DNA of 51,974 bases, taken from IMG/VR virus record IMGVR_UViG_3300013102_000011, positions 1 to 51,974 of that record; one strand, 5' to 3'. The stretch is from a virus. The notes under the pieces are model-generated. The model had not been told where the DNA came from, searched no databases, and was given only the letters and a program-made list of their open reading frames with translations. Both the position numbers and the translations under genes were made by a program. Shown in pieces: positions 14,340-23,381 of this stretch (position 1 is the first letter of the stretch; each line of letters begins with the position of its first letter).

Positions 14340-15674
14340 TTATGCGGAAGTTGAATCGGTGATGAGGCCCTTGTTCGCCAATGCGGTGAGAAGGGATGCC
14401 AGCGCGGCGTTGCCCCCCCTGCTCCCCGTGATGGCGCCCTTGGCGGTCGGGGCGGATCCGAAGAAGCCGAGCTGATTGCCGGTGACCTGCACCACATCAT
14501 AACCGGTGCCGGCGCTGCGGCCTCGCAGCTTGATGAAGCTGCCATCGTCCTGATCGATCACGAGCGCGCCACCACCATCGACCGCGATGGCCCCGCCGCT
14601 GCGACGGCTGTTGATCGAGTCTCGATACATGAACTTGATCGGCGGGCAGCCGACGTTCGGGGTCAGTAGGCCGGTGCCCAGCTCGAGCCCGATAAGCGCG
14701 GCCGCGTCATCGACGAAGAAGCCTCGCGCCCACGGGATCTTCGGGTTTGCGAAGGTGCCCAAGGGGCCGACTCGATAGGCGATCGAAATCGCGGGCATCA
14801 CCGTCGATCCGCCGACCACATCGCAGCCGACAGCGGTGCTGCCCGCGTTGGTGACATTGACGTCGATCTCGGCGCCCCACACCTGGGCGGCATCGAAGCC
14901 GAGGTCCTGGGATCGCGTGTTGATGCCCCACACCACGGTGTTGTCGGCCTTGCAGTTGCCCTCACCATAGATCGCAACAGCAGGGCCTCCAGGCGCTACC
15001 GTTTTTGCGTAGCCCGCGACACCCCAACCGCCGGTCATGGCTCCGGTGGGGATGTTGACGGCACCCAGCACGCCAACATGGCCTGCGAGGTTGTCGAAAC
15101 CAATAGAGCCATGCCCGTTCAGATCGACGAACAGGCCCACGCGATGCTTCTTGTCGGTGTAGTCCGTCCAGGTGGCGTTGTCCGGGTTGTGCCCGAAATG
15201 GATCACCGTTCCCGAGCTGGAGAACGTGCCTGCGCCAGAGTTGGCGATATCGGCGCCGGACTCAAATACCGCGACCCCATTGAACGGCAGGCTGATCGCG
15301 CCAGCGCTGTTCTTGTAGTTTCCGGCGGGGAAGTGAATCTGCTTCCCGGTATCGAACGCGCCGATGATCGACGCCCCGTCATCATCAGTGCCGTTCCCCT
15401 TGGCGCCGAAGTCGCGCACGCTGACCACGTCAGAGAGCTTCTCCGCGGTGGTGCGCTGGGTCGCGCCGTCGCCGTCCTGGGTGAAGTAGACGATCTCGGT
15501 GGGGATCTGGCCGAGCGGCACCCTCCCGTCATCACCCAGCGTATTCAGGCCACCAGCCTCGCCCACCTTGAGGCGCACGGATTCTCCGAACTTCTCGCCG
15601 TAGACCTCGGCGCCGATCGGGGTGCTCGGGAACGGAAGCTCGCGCAGGCGACGTCCAACGATCAATTCTGCCAT
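14340..15674 (-). CDS. Tail spike/fibre with pectate-lyase-type N-motif
   Basis: A 444-aa protein. Near residue 85 it has VSVRDFGAKGNGTDDD, the usual entry of parallel beta-helix tailspike/pectate-lyase-3 domains, followed by HFPAGNYKNSAG. Residues 130-400 are Gly/Ala/Val-rich with short strands, consistent with a beta-helix or triple-stranded fibre. The N-terminal 80 residues likely bind the baseplate. The usual lyase or hydrolase catalytic residues cannot be assigned by eye. Confidence 0.8.
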   Translation of the reverse strand: MAELIVGRRLRELPFPSTPIGAEVYGEKFGESVRLKVGEAGGLNTLGDDGRVPLGQIPTEIVYFTQDGDGATQRTTAEKLSDVVSVRDFGAKGNGTDDDGASIIGAFDTGKQIHFPAGNYKNSAGAISLPFNGVAVFESGADIANSGAGTFSSSGTVIHFGHNPDNATWTDYTDKKHRVGLFVDLNGHGSIGFDNLAGHVGVLGAVNIPTGAMTGGWGVAGYAKTVAPGGPAVAIYGEGNCKADNTVVWGINTRSQDLGFDAAQVWGAEIDVNVTNAGSTAVGCDVVGGSTVMPAISIAYRVGPLGTFANPKIPWARGFFVDDAAALIGLELGTGLLTPNVGCPPIKFMYRDSINSRRSGGAIAVDGGGALVIDQDDGSFIKLRGRSAGTGYDVVQVTGNQLGFFGSAPTAKGAITGSRGGNAALASLLTALANKGLITDSTSA

Positions 15675-15676
15675 CT

Positions 15677-16339
15677 CTACTCCAGCATTAGTCCAGTGTC
15701 GGTTGCCACCAGGAACACGTCGTCCTGGTCCAGGAGCAGCACGCCGCCAACGCCGTAGGCGAAGATCACGTGGGTGTGCGCCGGCTTGTAGTGGAGGATT
15801 CTACACTCAAGCCCTGCGTTGCCCCACGTCGCCAGCGGCTCGCCAGCGGCGCCGGAGCCTGCTCGGAATGGTGTCACAGTCACCGTCGGCGCGCGCACGC
15901 GCCAGGTGAACTTCCAGTCGCCATTGGTCAGCGGATCGCCCGCGTCGGACCATCCTGCCTGGAATGGTCGGAACTCCTCGATCTGGATCTCGAAGCCGAG
16001 CGCGGCAGCCACGGCCTTGAAGTAGGCGATCGACTGCCCGCCGCGGCTGACCAGCTTCGACACCAGGTCATTGCGCCGGCCCTGCTGCGTCTCGGCCAGC
16101 AGCCCCGAGCAGCTGTCGGGCAGGCCGGCCACGCGCTCCCAGTCGCTCAACATCTCCGCCGTGGTGGACGGCACCGCCTCCGCGGTGAGCCGATCCGCGC
16201 GGGCATCGAGGCGCGCCAGCTCCTGCGCCATGGCGTCGAGGAGGCTGTCGAGCGTGTTCCCGCGCTCACGCGGGAATGCTCGGCCCGGCGGCAGCAGGGC
16301 CTTGAGTTGCTCTCGGTACTGATCTGCCGTGAAGCCCAT
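15677..16339 (-). CDS. Mu gp48-like baseplate protein (DUF2313/YmfQ)
   Basis: A 220-aa protein with the family opening QYREQLKALLPPGRAFPRE, then a helical LDSLLDAMAQELARLDARAD, and WERVAGLPDSC. The C-terminal half is beta-rich and ends in a membrane-free VGGVLLLDQDDVFLV. It follows gp47 in Mu-type order and completes the wedge arms that hold fibres. Confidence 0.85.
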   Translation of the reverse strand: MGFTADQYREQLKALLPPGRAFPRERGNTLDSLLDAMAQELARLDARADRLTAEAVPSTTAEMLSDWERVAGLPDSCSGLLAETQQGRRNDLVSKLVSRGGQSIAYFKAVAAALGFEIQIEEFRPFQAGWSDAGDPLTNGDWKFTWRVRAPTVTVTPFRAGSGAAGEPLATWGNAGLECRILHYKPAHTHVIFAYGVGGVLLLDQDDVFLVATDTGLMLE

Positions 16340-16342
16340 AGG

Positions 16343-17413
16343 TTACGGGATCGCCTCCCAGGTGATCGTGCCGGGCACGGCGATTTCGCCGATCGCGTGC
16401 GTGACGTTCCCGGCCGGGGTGACCACTACGTGGTCGAGCTCGCCCGCTGCGGTGCTGATGGCTTCGCGCAGGTGGCTGATCAGGATGGTGCCGCCCGGCT
16501 CGGCCTCGCGTCGGATCAGGTCGCGGATCTCGGCCTCGACAGCGGCCTTAACTTCCGAGGTCGCGGGCTGGATCTGGATCGTCATATCCAGCGGCTTGGC
16601 GATCGGGGCCACCACGAACAGCCGCGCGGTGACCGGGCGCAGCTCATCGATGTATGCCTGCACCACAGCCACCTCGGTGGCGTCGGGGATGATGTCGTCG
16701 GCATCATCGTCGCGCACGAAACGGACCGTCACCGTGCCCAGCCCCATTTCCATCGGGTAGACCCAGGCCCGGGTGACGCCCGGCACCTCGAGGGCCCAGT
16801 TCACGTAGTCGGCCGCGGCGCCGCCCTGCGGCGGCTCCTGGATGCGGGTCAGGAGGCGCGCGCGCAGCGCATCGTCGTCCTCGGCGTCGCTGCCAGCTGA
16901 CAGGCCGGTGGTGACCACGGTGGCAGACGACTGGACGCCGCTGATCGGGCCCTGCAGGGTCAGGGTCACGCCGGCGGCAGTGTTCCCTGCGGCGCCGGCT
17001 GCGCTGGCGATAACCGGCACCACCACGGACCCAGCGGACGGCACCCTGCCGACGTCGGTCGCCTGGAACAGGGCGCCGTCCTGGCGCTGCAGCACCGTTC
17101 CGAGCGGGATTTCCGCGCCTGGCGTGCCAGTGAACGACACCGAGCCGATGGCGAACTCCGCGGCCTTGCGGCGCACACCCCAAACGCTGGCCCAGCGGTC
17201 GAGGTATTCGGCATCGGCCGTGTCGATGATGACCTGGCGCGCGATGTAGTCCAGGCGGCCGTGCAGCTCGTGTGAGGCGCCGGCCAGGGCCCGGCCAAGG
17301 ACGCCGAGCACGGATCGCCGCAGCACGGCGCCGTCGACGCCAACAACGCGGCTCGACAAGTCGGCCAGGACTCGATCGATGATCTCGGTAAGGGTCGGGC
17401 GCGGGAACGCCAT
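16343..17413 (-). CDS. Baseplate J-like protein (Mu gp47)
   Basis: A 356-aa protein starting at MAFPRPTLTEIIDRV, which overlaps the gp46 stop by 1 nt. Baseplate_J features include FTGTPGAEIPLGT, AGNTAAG, and the DDALRARLLTRIQEPPQGG block near residue 190. A major wedge component of contractile-tail baseplates. Order gp45-gp46-gp47-gp48 is kept. Confidence 0.9.
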   Translation of the reverse strand: MAFPRPTLTEIIDRVLADLSSRVVGVDGAVLRRSVLGVLGRALAGASHELHGRLDYIARQVIIDTADAEYLDRWASVWGVRRKAAEFAIGSVSFTGTPGAEIPLGTVLQRQDGALFQATDVGRVPSAGSVVVPVIASAAGAAGNTAAGVTLTLQGPISGVQSSATVVTTGLSAGSDAEDDDALRARLLTRIQEPPQGGAAADYVNWALEVPGVTRAWVYPMEMGLGTVTVRFVRDDDADDIIPDATEVAVVQAYIDELRPVTARLFVVAPIAKPLDMTIQIQPATSEVKAAVEAEIRDLIRREAEPGGTILISHLREAISTAAGELDHVVVTPAGNVTHAIGEIAVPGTITWEAIP

Positions 17414-17883
17414 CAGATCGCTCGCTTTGCGGCCTGGGCCGCCCATTCATAGTCGTATCGGTAGGACTGCCTGGCACCATCGGGGCGGTAGATATCGATG
17501 GCGATCCCGATCACGCCCATACGGACGTACTCAGTGCCCACGTCGACCCGCCGCGCGACCTTGTCCTCGACCATCCAGGCAACCGCCTGCTCGGCGTACT
17601 GACGGGCCCTGGCGAGGGTTTCCCGGGTCTGTTTCTCGCGAGCCAGCAGCCACAGGTGCGAGCCGGTTCGGTCACCCTCGGCGGCGGGGTTGTAGTCGCC
17701 CCACCAGCCGCGCAGATCATTCCGGTTGTCGCCTGGCCGCAGCTGGTCTAGAGCGGCGCGTCGGTCAGTGAATAGCGACACCAGCACCGCGCTCTCCAGG
17801 CCGTCGTCCCGCGCCAAATCCTGGCCGGCCAGCAGCAGGTCGCCGCCGCCGAGGTCCGAGAATTTGAGCGCGATATCCGACAT
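17413..17883 (-). CDS. Baseplate wedge protein GP46 family
   Basis: A 156-aa protein with GDLLLAGQDLARDDGLESAVLVSLFTDRRA and a WWGD block, both common in Mu gp46/T4 gp25-like proteins. It starts the wedge assembly on the sheath side of the baseplate. It overlaps both neighbours by 1 nt. Confidence 0.88.
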   Translation of the reverse strand: MSDIALKFSDLGGGDLLLAGQDLARDDGLESAVLVSLFTDRRAALDQLRPGDNRNDLRGWWGDYNPAAEGDRTGSHLWLLAREKQTRETLARARQYAEQAVAWMVEDKVARRVDVGTEYVRMGVIGIAIDIYRPDGARQSYRYDYEWAAQAAKRAI

Positions 17884-18464
17884 CAGTTCGGGACTCCGGT
17901 GGATCCGCCGCCCGGCTGGACGCCGGTGTGGGTGTGGGTGCTGCCGATGTTCTTGCCGTTGTTGGTGATCGTGCCGGTGCTGGCGATGTCACCGGCCAGC
18001 GTCGACGGTCCGTTCACGGTCAAGCTACCCTCAATGGTAACCTCAGACACGATCTTTGTGGTGGGCGCCGTCGCCTCGAGGTGCTGAACAGCCTCTATTT
18101 TGACCATATCGCGCAAGAGCTTCACGGCATTCCCGAGGTCATCGTACAGGGCAACCTCGCCGGGATGCAGCAGGAGCCGGTACCGGCGGTCGTCGACCAC
18201 CACTGCGATCGAGCGTTCGCGCGAACCGCCCGCGCAGACGATGACTGCGTCGCAGCCCGGCAGCGGGTGCGAGGTCATGCCATAGTTCTGCACGCGTTCT
18301 ACCCCGTCGCGCACCTCGTCCTTGAGGATCTCGACCTGCATGGTCTGGCGGCCCTGGGTGTCGCCGACCAGCCGCACCACGGCCTTGGCTGCCATCATGG
18401 CGAGCTTGTCCTGCAGCGGCCGCAGCGCTGAACGCAGGCCACGGTCCGTCACGTTATTTGCCAC
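17883..18464 (-). CDS. Baseplate spike protein (Mu gp45-like)
   Basis: A 193-aa protein. An OB-like N-terminal part contains VRLVGDTQGRQTMQVEIL, followed by a beta-helix-like VTIEGSLTVNGPSTLAGDI segment and the final GSTHTHTGVQPGG with an HTHT metal motif. Mu gp45 uses such a C-terminal iron-binding tip to pierce the outer membrane. The start at 18464 overlaps the previous gene by 11 nt. Confidence 0.88.
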   Translation of the reverse strand: MANNVTDRGLRSALRPLQDKLAMMAAKAVVRLVGDTQGRQTMQVEILKDEVRDGVERVQNYGMTSHPLPGCDAVIVCAGGSRERSIAVVVDDRRYRLLLHPGEVALYDDLGNAVKLLRDMVKIEAVQHLEATAPTTKIVSEVTIEGSLTVNGPSTLAGDIASTGTITNNGKNIGSTHTHTGVQPGGGSTGVPN

Positions 18465-19599
18465 TGGATCCCCCGATCTTGGTCATCCACTCGCGGACAT
18501 CCTCTCCGACGCCCTCGCCCCAGGCGCCCGAGCTGCTTTTCCCGTTGGACTTCTTTTTCTTGGACTTCTGCTTGCCATCCGGTGGCTCGGCCTCGTAGGC
18601 CTGCGGGCTGACCACATCCAACTGGGTGGTGGTGCCGCTGCCGCTGCGGTTGAACGTGACCTGGCGGATCAGCAGCTCGCCCTCAACACCCAGCCACGGC
18701 GAGATGACATGCACCAGCATGTTTGGCTCCCACAGCGCGCCGCCTGGCGTCTGCCGCCAGCCCTGCACGGTGATTGTGGCCTGTCCGGACTTGCCGATGC
18801 GGGTGTTGGCCTCCCACGCCGCGCGTTCCTTGGCGCTGGATACGCTGGCCTCGGTGTCGTTGACCACCAGCAGCGGCCGGTACCGCGTGACGCCCTCGTC
18901 CTTGGCCTCGCCGATCGCGTGCGCCTCGACCTCGCTATCGGTGTCCGCGCTGAAACCGGACTGCCCCTTGATGATGTAGTCGGAGTAGCGTTCGGACCAA
19001 TCCAGAGTGCCGCTGGCTGACAGGATGTTGACGCCCTGCACCAGGTCGGTGGCGGCGCGCTTGGCGCCGGTACGCGTCAGCAGTATGCCTCCCTTGCCGT
19101 CCGGCATCACCAGGACCTTGCGCATCTTGGCGTGCCGATTCAGCGCCTCGAGCGCGGTCTCGCCCTGCTGTAACTTCACAAGGTCCAGTGCGGCCCCAAC
19201 GTCGGTCTCGGCCTTCACCTTCACGCCGAAAGGCTTGCCCAGCGTTTCGGCCAGCTGCAGCAGCGTTACCTTTTTCCACTGATCCGGCTTATGCACCGCC
19301 GAGCAGTCGATCATATCGGCGGAACGGTCGCGCCCCTGGACCTCGATGGAATGGTCGGTCGAGGAGAAACCCGGACGCACCATGTCGACGTAGCCGGTGA
19401 TCACCGTGTCGCTGCCGATTCGGATCTCGCACTCATTGCCTGGCACGATGCGCCACGGCTGCGAATTGGCCGACCAGCGGTCGGTTACGGACAGGTTGAA
19501 CGTGCCGCTAGCCGCATCCATGGCACGCGTTACGCCGGCGCTGGTCCAGCCCCCATAGATGCGCCCGTCAACGAGTAGTTGGACAACGTCATCAGGCAT
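18454..19599 (-). CDS. Baseplate hub protein (Mu gp44/P-like)
   Basis: A 381-aa protein. The start MPDDVVQLLVDGR at 19599 is chosen because the upstream frame is arginine-rich and overlaps gp43. The N-terminal domain reads RAMDAASGTFNLSVTDR; the hub core follows near residue 90 (QWKKVTLLQLAETLGKPFGV). The C-terminal tail is Lys/Ser-rich. It anchors the tape measure to the spike. Confidence 0.88.
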   Translation of the reverse strand: MPDDVVQLLVDGRIYGGWTSAGVTRAMDAASGTFNLSVTDRWSANSQPWRIVPGNECEIRIGSDTVITGYVDMVRPGFSSTDHSIEVQGRDRSADMIDCSAVHKPDQWKKVTLLQLAETLGKPFGVKVKAETDVGAALDLVKLQQGETALEALNRHAKMRKVLVMPDGKGGILLTRTGAKRAATDLVQGVNILSASGTLDWSERYSDYIIKGQSGFSADTDSEVEAHAIGEAKDEGVTRYRPLLVVNDTEASVSSAKERAAWEANTRIGKSGQATITVQGWRQTPGGALWEPNMLVHVISPWLGVEGELLIRQVTFNRSGSGTTTQLDVVSPQAYEAEPPDGKQKSKKKKSNGKSSSGAWGEGVGEDVREWMTKIGGSSGK

Positions 19600-20875
19600 C
19601 GGCCACCACCTCGAGCGGCTTGCCACCCTGCAGGAAACCCGGGTGCGGCGCCTTGTTGCGCTTGGCGATCTCCACCGAACGGCCGGCATCCTCGTAGAAG
19701 TCGTAGGACACCACCAGCGACGGCAGGGTGGCAGGCGGCGTTACCTCGGCGAGGCTGGGCAGCCGGAGGGCTGGCGCCGGGACACCCTTCACCACCTCCG
19801 TCCGCAGTTTGGCGAAGGCCTGGAAGGCCACCGGATCCGTGCCAGGATCCTCCATCTCGAGGTCGAGCGTGTCGGTGATCTCGTCTCGGGCGGCAACGGC
19901 CTCATCGCGCGATTGATAGAGGCCCTCGGTGCCCGGCGCATCATCGGTGGTGGTGCCATCTGCCTCGTCCGCGCGCGCGGCGGCCACGGCAGTGGCGCTC
20001 TCGCTGGCCTTTACGGCAGCTTCCTTCGCCTGCTCGGCCGTGGCGGCCTGGCGGATCAGCGCCGAGAACGCCTCGTCGTTGGCCTTCTGCTGCTGCCGGT
20101 TCGGCGTATTGGTTGGGCCGGTGTAGGGCGCCTCGTATGCCTTCCGCAGGGTCCGTAGGACCGTGTTCGAACGGCCGCCAAACACCTCGCGCACGCTGCT
20201 CATGATGCCAAGGATCGAGTTGGCCATCTCGCGCGGCGCGTTGACCAGACGCAGGGCCTGGGTTTTGAGCGACCTCACCTTGAGGGAGAAGTCGGCCACC
20301 GACTGCGCGGCCGCCATCGGGTTGATCGGCAGGTTCGACATCAGGTCGGACAGGCCTCCCAGTTTGCCCGCCGCCGCATCGACCACGAAGGACGGGAACC
20401 CATCCACCGAGAACTTGCCCAGGAAGCCGCCGCGCGCCGCCTCCATGGCATCGTTGGCCGCGCTGGTGATGTTCTTGACCAGATCCGCCTCGCTCGACGG
20501 GAAGGCGGCATCGCCTGCCTCCACGAACGTGAGCTGCAGGTAGCAGATGCGACCGTCTCGGCTCGTCTCGCGCACGCGCAGGCCGGTACACTCGACCTGC
20601 ATGTTGCCCAGGTAGGGATGCACCAGCTCGCCCTCGCCGCCTGTCTCGCAGGCTGCAATCAGGCGGTCACGATCCGTTGCGTAGTCGTCACCGAGCACAT
20701 AGGCGTCGACGCTGAATTCGCGCGCGCGGCGGCCGAGGTCCTCGGTGAACGGCTTGTCCCGGCCGGGGAATTCGTGCGTGACCTGACGCCGGCCGAAGCC
20801 GGCGTCGTGTCCCTCGACCTTGAATTCGATGCCGCGGAAAGATGCGGTGCGGTAGCTGTCCAACCAGCTCATCAA
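19592..20875 (-). CDS. Mu gp43/N-like protein with DNA-circularisation N-terminal domain
   Basis: A 427-aa protein. Residues 1-120 (SFRGIEFKVEGHDAGFGRR, EFPGRDKPFTEDLGRR) match the 'DNA circularisation N-terminal' family, a baseplate or tail component in Mu-type tails. The C-terminal two-thirds is helical, with a glutamine/alanine coiled-coil stretch near 265-330. It lies between tape measure and hub. Confidence 0.88.
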   Translation of the reverse strand: MMSWLDSYRTASFRGIEFKVEGHDAGFGRRQVTHEFPGRDKPFTEDLGRRAREFSVDAYVLGDDYATDRDRLIAACETGGEGELVHPYLGNMQVECTGLRVRETSRDGRICYLQLTFVEAGDAAFPSSEADLVKNITSAANDAMEAARGGFLGKFSVDGFPSFVVDAAAGKLGGLSDLMSNLPINPMAAAQSVADFSLKVRSLKTQALRLVNAPREMANSILGIMSSVREVFGGRSNTVLRTLRKAYEAPYTGPTNTPNRQQQKANDEAFSALIRQAATAEQAKEAAVKASESATAVAAARADEADGTTTDDAPGTEGLYQSRDEAVAARDEITDTLDLEMEDPGTDPVAFQAFAKLRTEVVKGVPAPALRLPSLAEVTPPATLPSLVVSYDFYEDAGRSVEIAKRNKAPHPGFLQGGKPLEVVADA

Positions 20876-22603
20876 TCAGCTCCCGAAGGCGTAGCCCTGG
20901 TTCAGTTCAAATTGCGGCGTGCCGCTCTCCTGGGTGGTGACGCGGGCACCAGGCGGGAGGCCGTTCATATCCACCTGGACGCGCACATTGCCCTGCTGCG
21001 CGGCCGCGGCCTTGGCACCAGCAGCAGCTGCACCGACCGGTGCGGCGCCCACGGCGGCAGCCTTCGCCGGCGCCGCCGCAGCGGCCGCCTGCCCACCGGT
21101 GACGTTCAGCGATGCACTGCCGCCGCCGAACAAGTTCTTGGCCCAGTCGGGGATCATACTGGATAGGCTGCTGGCGAAGTCGCGCAGCGACTGCATGGCG
21201 TTTCCGAAGCCCTCTTTGATGTTCTCCCACAGCTGGCTGAACACCACCTTGGCCTGGTCGATGGTGCCCATCAGGTGATCCCACATCGCCTTCCAGATCA
21301 GGACCATGTTCATGTGCTCAACCAGCCACAAGAACACCTTGCCGAACTTGGTCAGCTTCACCTGGCCGTCCTCGATCTGCAGGCTGAAGTAGAGGATGGC
21401 GGCAGACAGGACCAGGATAGCCGCAGCGATCCAGCCGATCGGGGTCGTCATGATCGCAACACCCAGCGCATAGAAGGCTGTGGCAGTCGCGTAGATGGCC
21501 GGGACAAGCGTCACGATCAGGATTCCGGCGACCACGCCGATGATCACGTTCATCGTGCCGAACTTCTCAGTCAGGAACTCGATCGCGTTGGTGAATGGCT
21601 TGGCCTTGGCCTGGATATCATCCCAGTTTTTCACCAGCTTCTCGCCGGTGGCCCACAGCTTGTCGAACTTCTCCACCAGCCACGTGCCAATGGCCTCGGC
21701 CAGGCGCTGCAGCTCACCGGACTTTGCCATGGCATCGATGCGCTCCAGCAGCCCGGCCAGACGCTTGCGCAGCTGCTCGAACGGCCCGCTCTGCATGATC
21801 ATCAGCTTGAACCGCTGCCACTGATCTGACAGGTTCGACATCATGCCGCCCCAGGTGCCCGAAAGCTTGTCCATGGCGCCGCTGTAGCGATCGTTCCAGA
21901 TCGCCATAAGCGTGGCCTGGATCATCGCGCGGTTGCTGGCGTCGGCAACCTTGCGCATCGTCTTGCCGTCCTTGCTGTACTCGTAGACGATCTTGTCGCC
22001 CTGCTTGCTGGCACGGATGCCGAATTCCTTGAGGCGCTCGTTTTCGCCGGTCATCGCGTCTGCGATGGCCTCCACGGCCTGCATGATCGGCTTGCCCATG
22101 GCCGCCGAGGTGTCGCCCAGCACGCGCAGCGTGCCGTTGGTCGGGTCGATGCCGTAGGCGCGCAGCTTGACGAAGCTGTCCATCACCTCGTCCAGCTCGT
22201 AGGGGGTCTTGGCCGCGAATTCGGAAACCCACTGGATCGACTTGGCGGCCTTGGCCTGGCTGCCCTCGATCGTCTCCAGCACCGTCTGGTACTTCTCGAA
22301 CGTAGATGCGGTGTCGATCAGGCTCTTGCCCGCGAACACGCCGAGGCCGATGAGGCCGGCACCGATGGCGCCGATGACGGTCAGGACGCGGCCGGCGCGC
22401 GCGCCCAGGTCGCCCATGGCGGTGCCCAAGCGCTGGGTGGCCGCGGTCATGGCCGGCAGGCCCAGCTTTTCGCTGAGGCCACGGGCGCTGGCCCCGATCC
22501 GCTGGTCGAACCGACGCACGGCATTCTGGATGCCGCGCATCGGCGCAGTGACGCGGTCGATGGCCCGAATGACTACGCTTAGGGGGAACTCTTTTGCTGC
22601 CAT
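20876..22603 (-). CDS. Tail tape measure protein
   Basis: A 575-aa protein from ATG 22603 (GTG 22612 is an alternative). The N-terminus is helical; residues about 75-100 have a hydrophobic patch (VIGAIGAGLIGLGVF) and 330-410 hold further membrane-like segments. The C-terminal Ala-rich tail ends in beta-like residues. Length sets tail length; this is short for the class, implying a short contractile tail. Its start overlaps the GpE-like frameshift tail, as is usual. Confidence 0.9.
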   Translation of the reverse strand: MAAKEFPLSVVIRAIDRVTAPMRGIQNAVRRFDQRIGASARGLSEKLGLPAMTAATQRLGTAMGDLGARAGRVLTVIGAIGAGLIGLGVFAGKSLIDTASTFEKYQTVLETIEGSQAKAAKSIQWVSEFAAKTPYELDEVMDSFVKLRAYGIDPTNGTLRVLGDTSAAMGKPIMQAVEAIADAMTGENERLKEFGIRASKQGDKIVYEYSKDGKTMRKVADASNRAMIQATLMAIWNDRYSGAMDKLSGTWGGMMSNLSDQWQRFKLMIMQSGPFEQLRKRLAGLLERIDAMAKSGELQRLAEAIGTWLVEKFDKLWATGEKLVKNWDDIQAKAKPFTNAIEFLTEKFGTMNVIIGVVAGILIVTLVPAIYATATAFYALGVAIMTTPIGWIAAAILVLSAAILYFSLQIEDGQVKLTKFGKVFLWLVEHMNMVLIWKAMWDHLMGTIDQAKVVFSQLWENIKEGFGNAMQSLRDFASSLSSMIPDWAKNLFGGGSASLNVTGGQAAAAAAPAKAAAVGAAPVGAAAAGAKAAAAQQGNVRVQVDMNGLPPGARVTTQESGTPQFELNQGYAFGS

Positions 22604-22750
22604 TCGGACCACTCCTCCGCCCGCTGGAACCAGAACATCAGATCATCGAGGGTCATCCGTTCCAGCTTGTCCGGCTGGAAGTGAAAGACGCCGGCCAGTA
22701 GCGTCAGGACGCCCCGCCAATCTTCTGGCCAGCGCCCAGCCGCTCCCCCA
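22579..22750 (-). CDS. GpE-like tail-chaperone extension in the -1 frame
   Basis: The -1 frame relative to the preceding chaperone is open across its stop and reads LLAGVFHFQPDKLERMTLD, then DLMFWFQRAEEW, stopping at TAA 22579. This matches the P2 GpE pattern (xxFHWxPxxLDxMxLxxLMxW). A ribosomal slip would make the long G-GT-type product. A G5 run (22745-22749, frame-0 GTG GGG GAG) is a candidate slip site, but no canonical heptamer is evident. The boundary given is approximate. Confidence 0.75.
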
Positions 22751-22982
22751 CAATGCCGCAGACCTCCAGCAGGTCCTCGGAATCCATCTCATCGAGGAGG
22801 ACGGCCGATTCACCCATGACCTTGCCGGCGAGATCCATGATAACGCCCATGGTGTAGAGCTTCGGGTCGCCGGGCAGCGATCGCATGTGCTTGCCCTTGA
22901 TGGAGCCGATCTTGACCTCCTCGACGGTCTCGCTGCCGAGGGTGACGGGGTGCTTGAGTTTGTAAGTGACGTGCTTTGTCAT
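22704..22982 (-). CDS. Tail assembly chaperone (gpE/gp41 family)
   Basis: A 92-aa protein, THVTYKLKHPVTLGSETV-type start followed by LYTMGVIMDLAGKVMGESAVLLDEMDSEDLLEV. It belongs to the 'tail assembly chaperone E, 41 or 14' group. It binds the tape measure during tube assembly. Termination at 22704 is followed by the overlapping -1 frame extension. Confidence 0.88.
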   Translation of the reverse strand: MTKHVTYKLKHPVTLGSETVEEVKIGSIKGKHMRSLPGDPKLYTMGVIMDLAGKVMGESAVLLDEMDSEDLLEVCGIVGERLGAGQKIGGAS

Positions 22983-22985
22983 GGA

Positions 22986-23351
22986 TTAAGCGACCTCCTC
23001 GCCGCTCATGCCTTCGAAACGGACGGCGATATTGCCCTCCTCGGTGTTGCCGGTGCCCTCGCCCGCGAACCACGCGTTGCGCAGCACGATCACCTTGGTG
23101 TTCGCCAGGCGCAGGTAGACCGTTGCGTCCGTGGTGGTGACCAGCTCCTCGAGGCTCAGGTCCTCGCGGTCGGTGATTTCGCCCTCGATGAAGGCCGCCT
23201 GCGGGGTTTCCTTGTAGCCGTGAACGGTGTCGGCACCGATCACGGATTCGCGCAAGGGGCGGCCGAGGTTGTAGGTGAAGTTGCCCTTGGCGCTCTGGAT
23301 CTTGCCATCGATCTTGAGCTCGATGATGCCGCCAACTCGCTTGCCTGCCAT
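22986..23351 (-). CDS. Tail tube protein (Mu-like)
   Basis: A 121-aa protein with GGIIELKIDGKIQSAKGNF, GYKETPQAAFIEGEITD and a final AVRFEGMSGEEV, the layout of Mu gpM-type tube proteins. It polymerises inside the sheath. It lies between sheath and chaperone, as in other contractile phages. Confidence 0.9.
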   Translation of the reverse strand: MAGKRVGGIIELKIDGKIQSAKGNFTYNLGRPLRESVIGADTVHGYKETPQAAFIEGEITDREDLSLEELVTTTDATVYLRLANTKVIVLRNAWFAGEGTGNTEEGNIAVRFEGMSGEEVA

Positions 23352-23381
23352 GTTCCGATTCTCCTGGTTTGGCGTCCCGGC

